From Parafrankia irregularis (lineage in GTDB: Bacteria; Actinomycetota; Actinomycetes; Frankiales; Frankiaceae): 64,000 nt of DNA. Under the pieces are notes generated by a model. It was not told the origin of the DNA. It saw nothing but the letters and a program-made list of their open reading frames with translations, and made no database searches. Below, one piece after another: positions 36,102 to 44,601 of the stretch (the stretch's first letter is position 1; every line of letters starts with the position of its first letter). The translations under genes were made by a program, and so were the position numbers. The stretch is from NCBI RefSeq assembly GCF_001536285.1, contig NZ_FAOZ01000006.1:310001-374000 (forward strand), given 5' to 3'.

Positions 36102-36706
36102 TGGACATCCTGCTGTTCCTGTTCATGCGGCGCGCGGGCATGACGGTCGACGCCTTCCGCCACCACTACCTCGACGTGCACGTGCCGCTGGCGATCCGGA
36201 CGTCGACGGCGACCGGCCGGTATGTCATCCGGCTGACCGAGGACGGGCACGGCCCCGTCCCCGTCGACGCCGTCACCGAGATCGTGACCCCCTCCGCCGA
36301 CGTCTTCTTCGACCCCGACCGCGGCTTCACCTCCCCCGAGGACGCCGTCGAGGTCATCACCGACTCGCTGAACTTCCTCGCCCCCTTCCCGATCTACCAG
36401 GTCCGCCGCACCGTGCTGCGGGCCACCGACCGATCCGGTGGCCTGGAGGAACAGGTGCCGGGCACCCGCTCGCCGGGCGTGACGCTGGCCCGGCTCGAGC
36501 TGGGTGACGGCGGCCCGGCCAGGCCGATGCCGGACCCACCGGACGAACTCGTCCGGGACCACCTCAGATATGACGTCCTGAAAACGATCGGTGAAGGCCC
36601 GGACCTGCGTTCAGTCGATCTGGTGCACCTGAGGCCCGGCGCAGACGTGGACCGTTACGCCGCCGACTTCTACCTTCTGGGGGAGTACGTCCAGAAGATT
36701 CGTTGA
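36101..36706 (+). CDS. EthD-domain protein
   Basis: 201 aa; the ATG overlaps the thiolase stop (TGATG). LLFLFMRRAGMTVDAFRHHY, then LDVHVPLAIRT, is an EthD/Dabb-like half-barrel opening, with Arg-His-His-Tyr and HVPL. A second, less clear half follows (YDVLKTIGEGPDLRSVDLVH). It may be a stand-alone two-half ferredoxin-like barrel. Family members are linked to ether or polycyclic degradation but often without known activity. Confidence 0.65.
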
Positions 36707-36764
36707 CCCAGCGAGACAACCGCGCCGCGATCCGGCGCCGACCGCACAGAAAGCGGGTCCGCAG

Positions 36765-37877
36765 ATGAAGACGAAGGCCGCAGTGCTCTGGAACGTCGGT
36801 GATCCATGGAGCGTCGAGGAGGTCGACCTCGACCCGCCGAAGGCCGGTGAGGTGCTCATCCGGGTGGTCGCAGCCGGCTTATGCCACTCCGACGACCATC
36901 TGGCGACCGGTGACATGCCGTCGGTCCTGCCGATGGTCGCCGGCCACGAGGGCGCGGGGATCGTCGAGGAGGTCGGGCCGAACGTCACCCGGGTCCGCCC
37001 GGGTGACCACGTCGTCGTGATGTTCATGCCCAGCTGCGGGCACTGCCGCTGGTGCGCCACCGGCCGGACGAACCTGTGCGACCTCGGCGGGTCGCTGATG
37101 ATGGGTGTCGGCGTCGACGGGACGTCCCGGCTGCACGCCCGGGGCAAGGACGTCACGACGATGTGCTTCCTCGGCACGTTCAGCCAGTACGCCGTGCTGC
37201 ACGAGGCGTCCGTCATCAGGATCGACGATGACCTGCCGATGGACGCCGCCGCGCTGGTCGCCTGCGGGGTGCCCACCGGTTTCGGCTCCGCCGTGCACAC
37301 CGCCGGGGTGCGCCCCGGGGAGGCGGTGGTCGTGGTCGGCGCCGGCGGGGTCGGCATGAACGCGATCCAGGGCGCCCGGATCGCCGGCGCGGAGCTGATC
37401 ATCGCGGTCGACCCGGTGGAGTTCAAGCGCGACCAGGCGAAGGTCTTCGGGGCGACCCACACCAGCCCGTCGATGGCGCAGGCCACCGAGCTCGTCCGCG
37501 AGCTGACCAGGGGCGTCATGGCCGACGCGGCGATCCTGACCGTCGGCGTGGCCCGCGGTGACCAGATCGCGCCGCTGCTCGGGCTCGTGTCGAAGGGCGG
37601 GCGGGCGGTCGTCACCGCTGTCGCGCCGGCCGTCGAGACCGAGGTGACCCTGTCCCTGTTCGATCTGACCATCTTTCAGAAGGAGCTGCGCGGCACGCTG
37701 TTCGGCGCGTCGAACGGGCAGGCCGACATCCCCCGGCTGCTGTCCCTCTACCGGTCCGGCCAGCTCAAGCTCGACGAGCTGATCACCACCCGCTACACCC
37801 TGGACGAGATCAACACCGGCTACGACGACATGCGGGCCGGCCGCAACATCCGCGGCGTCATCCTGCACGGGCACTGA
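36765..37877 (+). CDS. NDMA-dependent-type zinc alcohol dehydrogenase
   Basis: 370 aa from ATG 36765. The opening MKTKAAVLWNVGDPWSVEEV and FMPSCGHCRWCATGRTNLCD are hallmarks of the actinobacterial NDMA-dependent alcohol dehydrogenase family, which keeps its nicotinamide cofactor tightly bound and uses an unknown redox partner. Catalytic-zinc residues are in GLCHSDDHL and GHEGAG; the four structural-zinc Cys follow. The Rossmann site is VVVVGAGGVGMNAIQGA. Probably oxidises an alcohol formed by the P450 or an aldol-type step of the same pathway. Confidence 0.85.
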   Translation: MKTKAAVLWNVGDPWSVEEVDLDPPKAGEVLIRVVAAGLCHSDDHLATGDMPSVLPMVAGHEGAGIVEEVGPNVTRVRPGDHVVVMFMPSCGHCRWCATGRTNLCDLGGSLMMGVGVDGTSRLHARGKDVTTMCFLGTFSQYAVLHEASVIRIDDDLPMDAAALVACGVPTGFGSAVHTAGVRPGEAVVVVGAGGVGMNAIQGARIAGAELIIAVDPVEFKRDQAKVFGATHTSPSMAQATELVRELTRGVMADAAILTVGVARGDQIAPLLGLVSKGGRAVVTAVAPAVETEVTLSLFDLTIFQKELRGTLFGASNGQADIPRLLSLYRSGQLKLDELITTRYTLDEINTGYDDMRAGRNIRGVILHGH

Positions 37878-37881
37878 CGGC

Positions 37882-38979
37882 ATGCGCACCGGCAGCACGA
37901 TCCTCGTCACCGGGGTGACCGGGCAGGTCGCCAGGCCCCTGGCCGCCGCCCTCGCCCGGGAGCACACCGTCTACGGCGCGGCCCGCTTCCGCGACAGCGG
38001 CATCCGCGACGTTCTGACCGCTGCCGGTGTGCGCTGCGTACCGGTCAACCTGGTGACAGCCGGGCGGGACGGCCTCGCCGCCCTGCCCGAGCAGGTCGAC
38101 CACGTGCTCCACTTCGGCGTGGTCAAGAGCAACCGGTGGGGCGTCGACCTCGACGGAAACGTCGGCGGGACCCTGGCGCTCATGGAGCGCTACGCCGCCG
38201 CCCGCTCCTTCCTGCACTGCTCCTCCGGCGCCGTGTACGCGGACGCGGGTGACGCGCAGAGCGCGCGGAGCGCCGGCGGCAACGGGCCGGCAGGCGCGGG
38301 CGGTGGTGGCCCGGCGGAGGCAGGTGCGCGGGCGGGCGACGGTGGCCCGGCGGAAGCGGGTGGCTGTGGGCCGGCGGGGGCGGTCCGGCCCCTCGCCGAG
38401 GGCGACCGGCTCGGAGACAGCCACCATGTCCTGCCGTTCCTGGCCACCTACAGTGTCTGCAAGATCGCCGCGGAGGGGGCGGCCCGGTACGGTGCCACCC
38501 GTTTCGGGCTGCCGACGACGATCGCCCGCCTGAACATGCCGTACGGGCCCTTCGGTGGTCTCCCCCTCTACCACCTCGACATGATCGCCGCCGGCATGCC
38601 GGTGACCGTGCACCCCGACGGCCCCAGCCGCTACCAGCTGATCCACGACGACGACATCGTGGCGATGGTGCCCGCGCTGCTCGCCGCGGCCGACGTCCCG
38701 GCGACGGTCGTGAACTGGGCCGGCGACGAAGCCGTCAGCGTCGAGGAATGGTGCGCCGAACTGGCCGCCCTCACCGGTCTGACCCCGGTCATCGAGCAGT
38801 CGCCGGAGAACCTGCGCGGGGTCGTGCTCGATCTGACGACCATGCACATCCTGGCCGGGCACGCCCGGGTCGACTGGCGCGAGGGGCTGCGCCGCAGCGT
38901 GGCCGCACGCCGCCCCGACCTGCTGCGTCCCGAGCACCAGCCGTCGGCGCGCCCCGGCCCCGGCCCCGCGCCCGTCTGA
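37882..38979 (+). CDS. NAD-dependent epimerase/dehydratase family protein
   Basis: 365 aa, 4 nt after the alcohol dehydrogenase. Extended SDR: ILVTGVTGQVARPLAAALAR (GxxGxxG), HFGVVKSNRWG, the catalytic Ser in LHCSSGAVYAD, and YSVCKIAAEGAARYG (Tyr-x-x-x-Lys). Between the Ser and Tyr motifs is a Gly/Ala/Pro repeat insert of about 40 residues (38265-38390) coded by GCGGGTGGTGGCCCGGCGG-like repeats, absent from ordinary members. Substrate unknown; sterol or ketone reduction fits the operon. Confidence 0.8.
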   Translation: MRTGSTILVTGVTGQVARPLAAALAREHTVYGAARFRDSGIRDVLTAAGVRCVPVNLVTAGRDGLAALPEQVDHVLHFGVVKSNRWGVDLDGNVGGTLALMERYAAARSFLHCSSGAVYADAGDAQSARSAGGNGPAGAGGGGPAEAGARAGDGGPAEAGGCGPAGAVRPLAEGDRLGDSHHVLPFLATYSVCKIAAEGAARYGATRFGLPTTIARLNMPYGPFGGLPLYHLDMIAAGMPVTVHPDGPSRYQLIHDDDIVAMVPALLAAADVPATVVNWAGDEAVSVEEWCAELAALTGLTPVIEQSPENLRGVVLDLTTMHILAGHARVDWREGLRRSVAARRPDLLRPEHQPSARPGPGPAPV

Positions 38980-38994
38980 CTGGCCCGCGGCCAC

Positions 38995-39205
38995 AATCCC
39001 GAGCCCCGGGCTTCCGACGCTGCCGCCGCCGCCGCTGCCGCCGCCGCTGCCGCCGCCGCTGCCGAGAGCAAGAAGTGAGGATTATGGTCGCGACAGCAAC
39101 CGAAATCCTCACTTCTTGCGGACCATCAAGCGACCCTGCGCCCTGTTTGCCCTATTAGCGCACTGGCGGCGATGTGCCGCAGCGCGGGATCCCCGGTTGG
39201 TTGCC
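38995..39205 (-). repeat. Composite hairpin element, copy B
   Basis: The core arms GCAAGAAGTGAGGAT (39068-39082) and ATCCTCACTTCTTGC (39105-39119) pair perfectly over 15 bp; the inner stem is GGTCG/CAACC (reverse strand GGTTG/CGACC). It is inverted relative to A and C. Flanks: AATCCCGA at 38995-39002 and GCGCGGGATCCCCGGTTGG at 39182-39200. A (CCG)-type run lies at 39019-39062. It occupies most of the 405-nt gap before the TetR gene. Confidence 0.75.
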
Positions 39206-39346
39206 ATGCGGCGGATGGCACCGCCACACGATCCGGCCTCGCCGCCGCCCCGAGGCGCGCCCGGCATGGTCCGCCCCTCCAAGGGCACCGCCGGTCGCCT
39301 GGGTGCACGAGATCGGCGCACAGGGTGGCTGGCGTCACAACGCGAA

Positions 39347-39363
39347 TCTGACGGGTCGCCAGA
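39347..39363. promoter_or_regulatory. 17-bp palindrome (P-box 5) at the TetR promoter
   Basis: TCTGACGGGTCGCCAGA lies 10 nt upstream of the -10 TACGCT (39373-39378) of the TetR gene at 39385, so it covers the -35 region. The position is as expected for autoregulation. Confidence 0.65.
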
Positions 39364-39384
39364 AACCGCCAGTACGCTTGCTAC

Positions 39385-40254
39385 GTGCGCAGAGCTGACG
39401 CTGCCGTCGCGGTCCCCCCGGTGGTCGAGACCCCGGTGCGCGAGACCCCTGCGGTCGCCACCGCGGCGATCAAGACCACACCGGCGTCCGTCGTCGACGC
39501 GGGCTCCGGAGCTGGTACCGGCACCGCAGGCGTCGGCACCCCGGGCGTGGCCGCCACCGGTATCGGCACCACCGGTATCGGCACCCCGGGTATCGGCACG
39601 GCGGTGAACACTCTTCGCGCCTCGGACGGGCGGGTTCCAGGCCGGCGCGGCATGGCGACCCGGCAGCGGCTGCTCGACCAGACCTACGAGCTGCTGCGCA
39701 CCACGCCGTACCGGGAGCTCACGGTCGCCGACATCGGCCGCGCCGCCGGCACCTCGGCCGCCACCTTCTACCAGTACTTCGTCGACATCGAGGCGGCCAT
39801 GCTGACGCTGGCCGACCAGGTCGCCGCCGAGGGCGCGAAGCTGTCGGAGCTCGTCGACCAGCGGCCGTGGCGGGGCGCCGCCGGCTGGCAGAACGCCAGC
39901 ACCCTCGTGGACGGCATCCTCACGTTCTGGGCCCACCACCAGCCCGTGCTCCGCGTCGTCGACCTGCTCACCGAGGAGGGTGACCAGCGCTTCCGCCGGG
40001 TGCGGGTGGCCATGCTCAACGAGATCACCCGCGCCCTCGCCGCGGTCATCGCCGAGGCGCAGACCCGGGCCGGCCGGGTGGCGGAGGTCGCCCCGATGGC
40101 GATGGCCGGGGCGCTGGTGTCCATGCTCGCGCACGTGGCCTCGCACCGGGCCGGCTTCGAGGCATGGGAGATCCCGATCGACGAGATGCGGGAAGCCATG
40201 ACCAGGCTGGTCTTCTGGGGCGTCGTCGGCCCACGCGTCCCCAAGCACCTCTGA
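39385..40254 (+). CDS. TetR-family regulator with long low-complexity leader
   Basis: 289 aa from GTG 39385; the -10 TACGCT ends 6 nt upstream and no ribosome site is seen, so the message is probably leaderless. The first 85 residues are Ala/Thr/Gly/Val/Pro repeats (GTPGVAATGIGTTGIGTPG). The HTH follows: ATRQRLLDQTYELLRTTPYR, then LTVADIGRAAGTSAATFYQY and FVDIEAAML. A C-terminal ligand domain of normal size completes the protein. It is the nearest candidate to bind the P-box family, one copy of which covers its own promoter. A shorter product from ATG 39652 (MATRQRLL) is possible. Confidence 0.8.
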   Translation: MRRADAAVAVPPVVETPVRETPAVATAAIKTTPASVVDAGSGAGTGTAGVGTPGVAATGIGTTGIGTPGIGTAVNTLRASDGRVPGRRGMATRQRLLDQTYELLRTTPYRELTVADIGRAAGTSAATFYQYFVDIEAAMLTLADQVAAEGAKLSELVDQRPWRGAAGWQNASTLVDGILTFWAHHQPVLRVVDLLTEEGDQRFRRVRVAMLNEITRALAAVIAEAQTRAGRVAEVAPMAMAGALVSMLAHVASHRAGFEAWEIPIDEMREAMTRLVFWGVVGPRVPKHL

Positions 40255-40343
40255 CCACACCGGCGCCGTTGACCACACCAGCACCTCTGACCGCACCGGG
40301 CCAAGGCGGGCCGCTCCGGCACCGCTGACCGCGCCGCATCCGG

Positions 40344-40823
40344 CTATCGCGCGTCGGCCAGCCACTCCCGTACGGCGCGCATCGCGGTGCCCGAGCTGTC
40401 CTCGTCGATGCCCCGGCCGAGGTCGTCGATGGAGACGCCGGCCAGCGCGTCACGCCACGCCTGCTCCGCGGCTGCCATCGCCCGGGCGATGGCGCACTGC
40501 CCGGAGCACTGATCATCGGGCACGGCCAGCGGGCCGTTCCGGCGGATCTCGGTGCAGCGGAACGCGGGCTCGGGGCCGTCGATGGCCTGCACGACCTGCA
40601 GGACGGTGATCTGCGCGGCGGGTCGAGTGAAGGCGTACCCGCCGGTCGGGCCCGGAGTGGATCTCACGATGCCGGCCCGTGAGAGCGCCTGGAGATGCTT
40701 GGCGAGGTAGGCCGGCGCGACGCCGTGCAGCTCGGCGAGCCGTGCCGCCGGCACCGGGGCCTTGCTCTGCCCTATCGAGACGCAGCAGTGCAGCGCCCAC
40801 TCGACGCCGTTGGACAGCTTCAC
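40344..40823 (-). CDS. Rrf2-family transcriptional regulator
   Basis: 159 aa from GTG 40823. The -10-like TAGGCT (reverse strand, 40836-40831) ends 7 nt before the start, without a ribosome site, so it is likely leaderless. Winged helix: MKLSNGVEWALHCCVSIGQS, APAYLAKHLQALSRAGIVRS and the wing GPTGGYAF. Three Cys (FRCTEI, QCSGQCAIA) match the Rrf2 cluster-ligand region, so Fe-S sensing of oxidative, nitrosative or redox stress is plausible. Divergent from the MFS transporter. Confidence 0.85.
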   Translation of the reverse strand: MKLSNGVEWALHCCVSIGQSKAPVPAARLAELHGVAPAYLAKHLQALSRAGIVRSTPGPTGGYAFTRPAAQITVLQVVQAIDGPEPAFRCTEIRRNGPLAVPDDQCSGQCAIARAMAAAEQAWRDALAGVSIDDLGRGIDEDSSGTAMRAVREWLADAR

Positions 40824-40837
40824 GGCAACCAGCCTAC

Positions 40838-40882
40838 CTATCCCGGATAGAAAACGTCCGCGACTCTGCTATAAACGCGGAC
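40838..40882. promoter_or_regulatory. Operators and -10 between rrf2-like and MFS genes
   Basis: CTATCCCGGATAG (40838-40850) is a near-perfect palindrome next to the regulator's -10. A second inverted repeat, GTCCGCG (40856-40862) and CGCGGAC (40876-40882), brackets TATAAA (40870-40875), a good -10 for the rightward MFS gene. Confidence 0.55.
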
Positions 40883-40896
40883 AGGAAGTATCCGAG

Positions 40897-42159
40897 ATGG
40901 AGGTCCAGCTGGTGTCCGAGATTCAGGATCGGCCGAAGGTCGCGGTCGCCGCCCAACCTCGACATGCCCCCGCCGCGCTTGGATTCGCGGTGATCGCCCT
41001 GTTCGCGGCCGCGGTGAACCTCCGCCCGGCGATCGCCGCGCTCTCCCCCCTCGTCGACCGGATCCGCGCCGATCTGGGCCTGTCGGCGACGGAGGTGTCG
41101 CTGCTGACGACCATCCCCACACTGGCCATGGGGCTGTGCGCGCCCCTGGCCGTCGCCGTCGGGCGCAGGTGGGGGCTGCACAGAGGCGTTCTGCTGGGGC
41201 TGGCCGTCGTCGGCCTCGCCACCGCGGCCCGCGGGCTCGGCCAGTCCGCCTGGCTGCAGCTGGTCTGTGCCGCCGCGGTCGGCATGGGCATCGCGCTCTC
41301 CCAGACCCTGCTGCCAGCCGTGGTGAAGACCCGCTTCGCCGACCGGCCCGGCCTGGTGACTGGCATCTACACCACCGGCCTCGGCCTCGGCGGCGCGGTG
41401 GCGGCGGGGGTGAGCACACCGCTCGCCGACGCCTTCGACTCGTGGCCGGCCGCACTGGCGTTCTGGGCCATCCTCGCGGTCGCGGGCCTGCTCCTGTGGT
41501 CAGCGGCGAAAGGATCGCTTCGGCTCGAGCAGGCGGGTGACCCGAAGCGCATCGCCACCTCCGGCCTGCCCTGGCGCTCCCGACTGGCATGGCGGATCAC
41601 CGCCGTGTCGGCCGGCAACTCGGCGCTGTACTACTGCGAGCTGGCCTGGATCGCGCCCCTGCTCCACGACGACGGCGGACGAAGCGAGTCGCAGGCCGGC
41701 CTCATGCTGACCACCATGATCGCCATTCAGGTCGCGGCGATGCTGGCCGTGCCGGCACTGCACGGCGAACGGCAGGACAGGCGCGCCGGCCTGGCCGCCA
41801 CCACGGTGCTCACCGCGATCGGCTTCCTGGGCTTCGCCCTCAGCCCGGAAGCGGGCGCCTGGCTCTGGATCGTCGCCATGGGCGTCGGGCACGGCGGCCT
41901 GTTCACCCTGGTGATGACCCTCCCGGTGGCGGCCAGCCGGGACGCCGCCCAGGCCGGGCGCTTCAGTGCCATGGCGTTCTTCATCGGCTACGCCTGCGCC
42001 GCCGCCGGCCCGGTCGTCGTCGGCGGGCTGCGCGACGCCACCGGCGACTTCCAGCTCGGCTTCGGCCTGCTCGCCGCCGTCGCGGCGCTGATGCTCCTGC
42101 CCATCGCCCGCCTCTCACCGAGACGGATCGCCCAGGCCCAACACCACCCATCCGCCTGA
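40897..42159 (+). CDS. CynX/NimT-family MFS transporter
   Basis: 420 aa from ATG 40897 (AGGAA upstream). Twelve membrane segments. The opening FAVIALFAAAVNLRPAIAAL and VDRIRADLGLSATEVSLLTT, then IPTLAMGLCAP, is typical of the CynX/NimT group (cyanate or 2-nitroimidazole related transport). The substrate is not evident here. Its divergent Rrf2 neighbour probably controls it. Confidence 0.85.
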   Translation: MEVQLVSEIQDRPKVAVAAQPRHAPAALGFAVIALFAAAVNLRPAIAALSPLVDRIRADLGLSATEVSLLTTIPTLAMGLCAPLAVAVGRRWGLHRGVLLGLAVVGLATAARGLGQSAWLQLVCAAAVGMGIALSQTLLPAVVKTRFADRPGLVTGIYTTGLGLGGAVAAGVSTPLADAFDSWPAALAFWAILAVAGLLLWSAAKGSLRLEQAGDPKRIATSGLPWRSRLAWRITAVSAGNSALYYCELAWIAPLLHDDGGRSESQAGLMLTTMIAIQVAAMLAVPALHGERQDRRAGLAATTVLTAIGFLGFALSPEAGAWLWIVAMGVGHGGLFTLVMTLPVAASRDAAQAGRFSAMAFFIGYACAAAGPVVVGGLRDATGDFQLGFGLLAAVAALMLLPIARLSPRRIAQAQHHPSA

Positions 42160-42222
42160 ACGACACGCCGCATCCAAGCTCCTGACGCCCTTTCGAGGCA
42201 CGGAAGAACGGCTTGCGGGCGG

Positions 42223-43143
42223 TCAGTCGGCCGGGTAGGCGGAACGGCCCTGACGGAGAAGGTCGGCGAGTGAGGTCGCCGGATGGCCGGTCAGCTCTGG
42301 CACGTCCGAGGTGACGGTGGCGAGTTCACCCGCGGCGATGGCCGTGTACGTCGACACCCAGGCGTCGACCTGCCACCTGGGTGCCCCGTAGCTGGCGCGG
42401 GAGGCGTACGCCTCGTCGACCGTCTCGGGACGGTAGACGATCCGCCGACCGGCTGCTTCGGAGATAACAGCGGCCACTTCATCAAGGGTCAGCGCCTCCG
42501 GGCCGGTCAGCGAAAAGGTCCGGTCGGCGTGTGGGAGCGGGTTGAGCAGGATCGCCGCGGCGGCGTCGGCGATGTCGTCCTGGGCGACGGGGGCTACCTG
42601 CCCGTTCCCGGCCGGGCCCCGTATGACGTCGTCCGAGCCGACCAGAGCGGTCATGAAATCGGCGTAGAGGTTGTCGCGCAGGAAGGTGAACCTCATTCCG
42701 GCGCCCGCGTCACGGATGTACTGCTCGGTGGCGGCGTGGTCGCGCCCCAACGTGAACGTGCAGGTCGGCGTCGCGCCGTAGAACGAGATGTACACCAGAT
42801 GCTCAACGCCGGCGGCGGCCGCCGCGTCGACGAACGTCTGATGCTGCTGGACCCGGTCCGGGGTCTCCGCGGCGGACACCATCAGCAGCGTCGTGACCCC
42901 GGCCAGGGCGGCGCGTGCGTTGTCCGACTCGTCGAACGACGCCCGGAGGACGGAAGCGGCAGGCAGGCTTGGCGCGCGCGCCGGATCCCGGACCACCAGA
43001 CGCTGCGCGACACCCGCCGCGGCGAGCCGGCGCGCGACGCGACCACCCAGCCGCCCGGATGCGCCGGTCACAGCGATCAGGCCCACGCTGGCTGTGCCTT
43101 CGGCATTGGCTGGCATCTCTGCACCGACCCAGCCAAGCACCAT
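42223..43143 (-). CDS. NmrA-like NAD(P)H-binding oxidoreductase
   Basis: 306 aa from ATG 43143, or 297 aa from ATG 43116; neither has a clear ribosome site. GLIAVTGASGRLGGRVARRL is the GxxGxxG nucleotide site. FVDAAAAAGVEHLVYISFYG and RFTFLRDNLYADFM are typical of the NmrA/quinone-oxidoreductase-2-like atypical SDRs, which lack the Tyr-x-x-x-Lys pair. Role probably redox sensing or quinone reduction. Divergent from the hydrolase gene. Confidence 0.8.
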   Translation of the reverse strand: MVLGWVGAEMPANAEGTASVGLIAVTGASGRLGGRVARRLAAAGVAQRLVVRDPARAPSLPAASVLRASFDESDNARAALAGVTTLLMVSAAETPDRVQQHQTFVDAAAAAGVEHLVYISFYGATPTCTFTLGRDHAATEQYIRDAGAGMRFTFLRDNLYADFMTALVGSDDVIRGPAGNGQVAPVAQDDIADAAAAILLNPLPHADRTFSLTGPEALTLDEVAAVISEAAGRRIVYRPETVDEAYASRASYGAPRWQVDAWVSTYTAIAAGELATVTSDVPELTGHPATSLADLLRQGRSAYPAD

Positions 43144-43353
43144 CCGGTCGGGTCCGCACGGACGCCGGATGATCCCGGGCGATGGTGGCTACCGCTCGGG
43201 TGCTGAGGAGGTCGCCGCCTGGTACGCGGCGACCTTCACGCCGCGCGCCCCATCCATGCCCGATTCCTGGCTTCGCCCTGCCTGACCGATGATTCGCGCC
43301 CCGAGCCGGGGTCTACCAGGAAGGCGGGGAAACCGAGGAAGGGTCTGGGTGAA

Positions 43354-44067
43354 ATGACCGAGATGGACGAGCAGGTGCCGGGACGGCGGCGGACGTTCGC
43401 GCTGATCCCCGGGGCCGGTGGCGCGGGGATCTACTGGCACCGGGTCGTACCGTTGCTGCGCGCGGCAGGCCATGAGGTGGTCGCCGTCGATCTGCCTGGG
43501 GGCGACCCGGGCGCGGCGCTGCCGGAGTACGCCGCCGTGGTCGAGGCGGCGATCGGTGCGACGGTGGAAGGACGACCTGACGTGGTGCTGGTCGCGCAGT
43601 CGCTCGGCGGGTTCACGGCGCCGCTGGTCGCCGAGCTGGTTCCCGTGCGCGCGATCGTGTTCGTGAACGCGATGATCCCCGTCCCCGGCGAGACTCCGGG
43701 CGCCTGGTGGGACAGCACCGGCCAGCCCCAGGCCTGCGCCACCGCGGCCGAGCGCGGCGGCTACAGCCCCGAGTTCGACCTCGAGACATACTTTCTGCAC
43801 GACCTGTCCGAGGACGACGCGGCAGCGATCTCGGCGGATCCTCGCCCCGAGGATGACGTGGTGTTCGGTTCCGCCTGTGCGTTCGGCGGATGGCCGCCGG
43901 TCCTGATCCGCGTGGTCGCCGGCGCCGACGACCGGTTCTTCCCGGTGGAGTTCCAGCGCCAGGTGGCACGGGTCCGGCTGGGCATCGACGCCGACGTCCT
44001 GCCAGGCGGCCATCTGCTCGCCCTGTCACAGCCCGAAGCGCTCGCGCGCTACCTGCTCGGGGTGTGA
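43354..44067 (+). CDS. Alpha/beta hydrolase
   Basis: 237 aa from ATG 43354. FALIPGAGGAGIYWHRVVPL carries the oxyanion-hole segment, VLVAQSLGGF the nucleophile Ser (here with Gln before it), GADDRFFP the acid, and PGGHLLALSQP the His. All triad positions are intact. It resembles small esterase or MES-like hydrolases annotated near SDR genes. Substrate unknown. Confidence 0.8.
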   Translation: MTEMDEQVPGRRRTFALIPGAGGAGIYWHRVVPLLRAAGHEVVAVDLPGGDPGAALPEYAAVVEAAIGATVEGRPDVVLVAQSLGGFTAPLVAELVPVRAIVFVNAMIPVPGETPGAWWDSTGQPQACATAAERGGYSPEFDLETYFLHDLSEDDAAAISADPRPEDDVVFGSACAFGGWPPVLIRVVAGADDRFFPVEFQRQVARVRLGIDADVLPGGHLLALSQPEALARYLLGV

Positions 44068-44143
44068 TTGCGCAGGCTGCACTAGTCCAACTGAACCGCA
44101 GCAGGCCGCCAGAGGTCGCATTAGGCGACGTCCGGCACGATTG

Positions 44144-44326
44144 TCAGCCCGGTGGAACGCCGAACACGTCGATGACCAGGCTCACGGCCTCGTGGAGATC
44201 AGCGGCCGCTTCCTCGGGAGAATCACCGAGCCCGTGCGCACCACCGTTGGGAAACGACGCATGGGCTGCCCAGGTGCCGTCGTCCTCCTGCTCCAACTCG
44301 TAGGGGATCTGGACCATCCGCTTCAT
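44144..44326 (-). CDS. Orphan HicB-like small protein
   Basis: 60 aa from ATG 44326. MKRMVQIPYELEQEDDGTWA, HASFPNGGAHG and SPEEAAADLHEAV are the partial RNase-H-like fold of HicB antitoxins. No HicA toxin (double-stranded RNA-binding fold of about 60 aa) is recognisable beside it. The C-terminus lacks a DNA-binding domain. TACAGT (reverse strand) ends 7 nt before the ATG, so it is probably leaderless. It may be a solitary HicB-fold protein rather than part of a toxin-antitoxin pair. Confidence 0.65.
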   Translation of the reverse strand: MKRMVQIPYELEQEDDGTWAAHASFPNGGAHGLGDSPEEAAADLHEAVSLVIDVFGVPPG

Positions 44327-44495
44327 GGCGCTCACTGTACGCCGCCGGCCGCAAGGCTCGCAGTAGTCACGATCACGCTCCAGATCCACACCTGGCCGCA
44401 TTCGCCCCGGGCCGGACCGCACCGAACAGCCGGACTACCGAGGGCGCGCATGCGTGACAGGACGCGGTGGAGACACCAGACCCGCAGGGCTTCTT

Positions 44496-44545
44496 TTGCG
44501 CGTAGCGCAACCACTCTGCGCGTATTGGTGGTCGCCGGCTAGGGT
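44496..44545 (+). promoter_or_regulatory. Palindrome and -10 upstream of the Ser/Thr kinase
   Basis: TTGCGCGTAGCGCAA (44496-44510) is a perfect 6-3-6 palindrome. TAGGGT at 44540-44545 is a plausible -10, about 55 nt before the GTG start. Together they could be operator and promoter; the -35 is unclear. Confidence 0.35.
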
Positions 44546-44601
44546 GATCTCACTATGGCCGGATCGGTGGGGGTAAGGCGGCATGCCTGCCTGAGGGTCT
44601 G

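Noticed and set aside
44144-44326. A complete HicAB toxin-antitoxin pair
   Set aside because: No HicA-like frame was found on either side in either strand.
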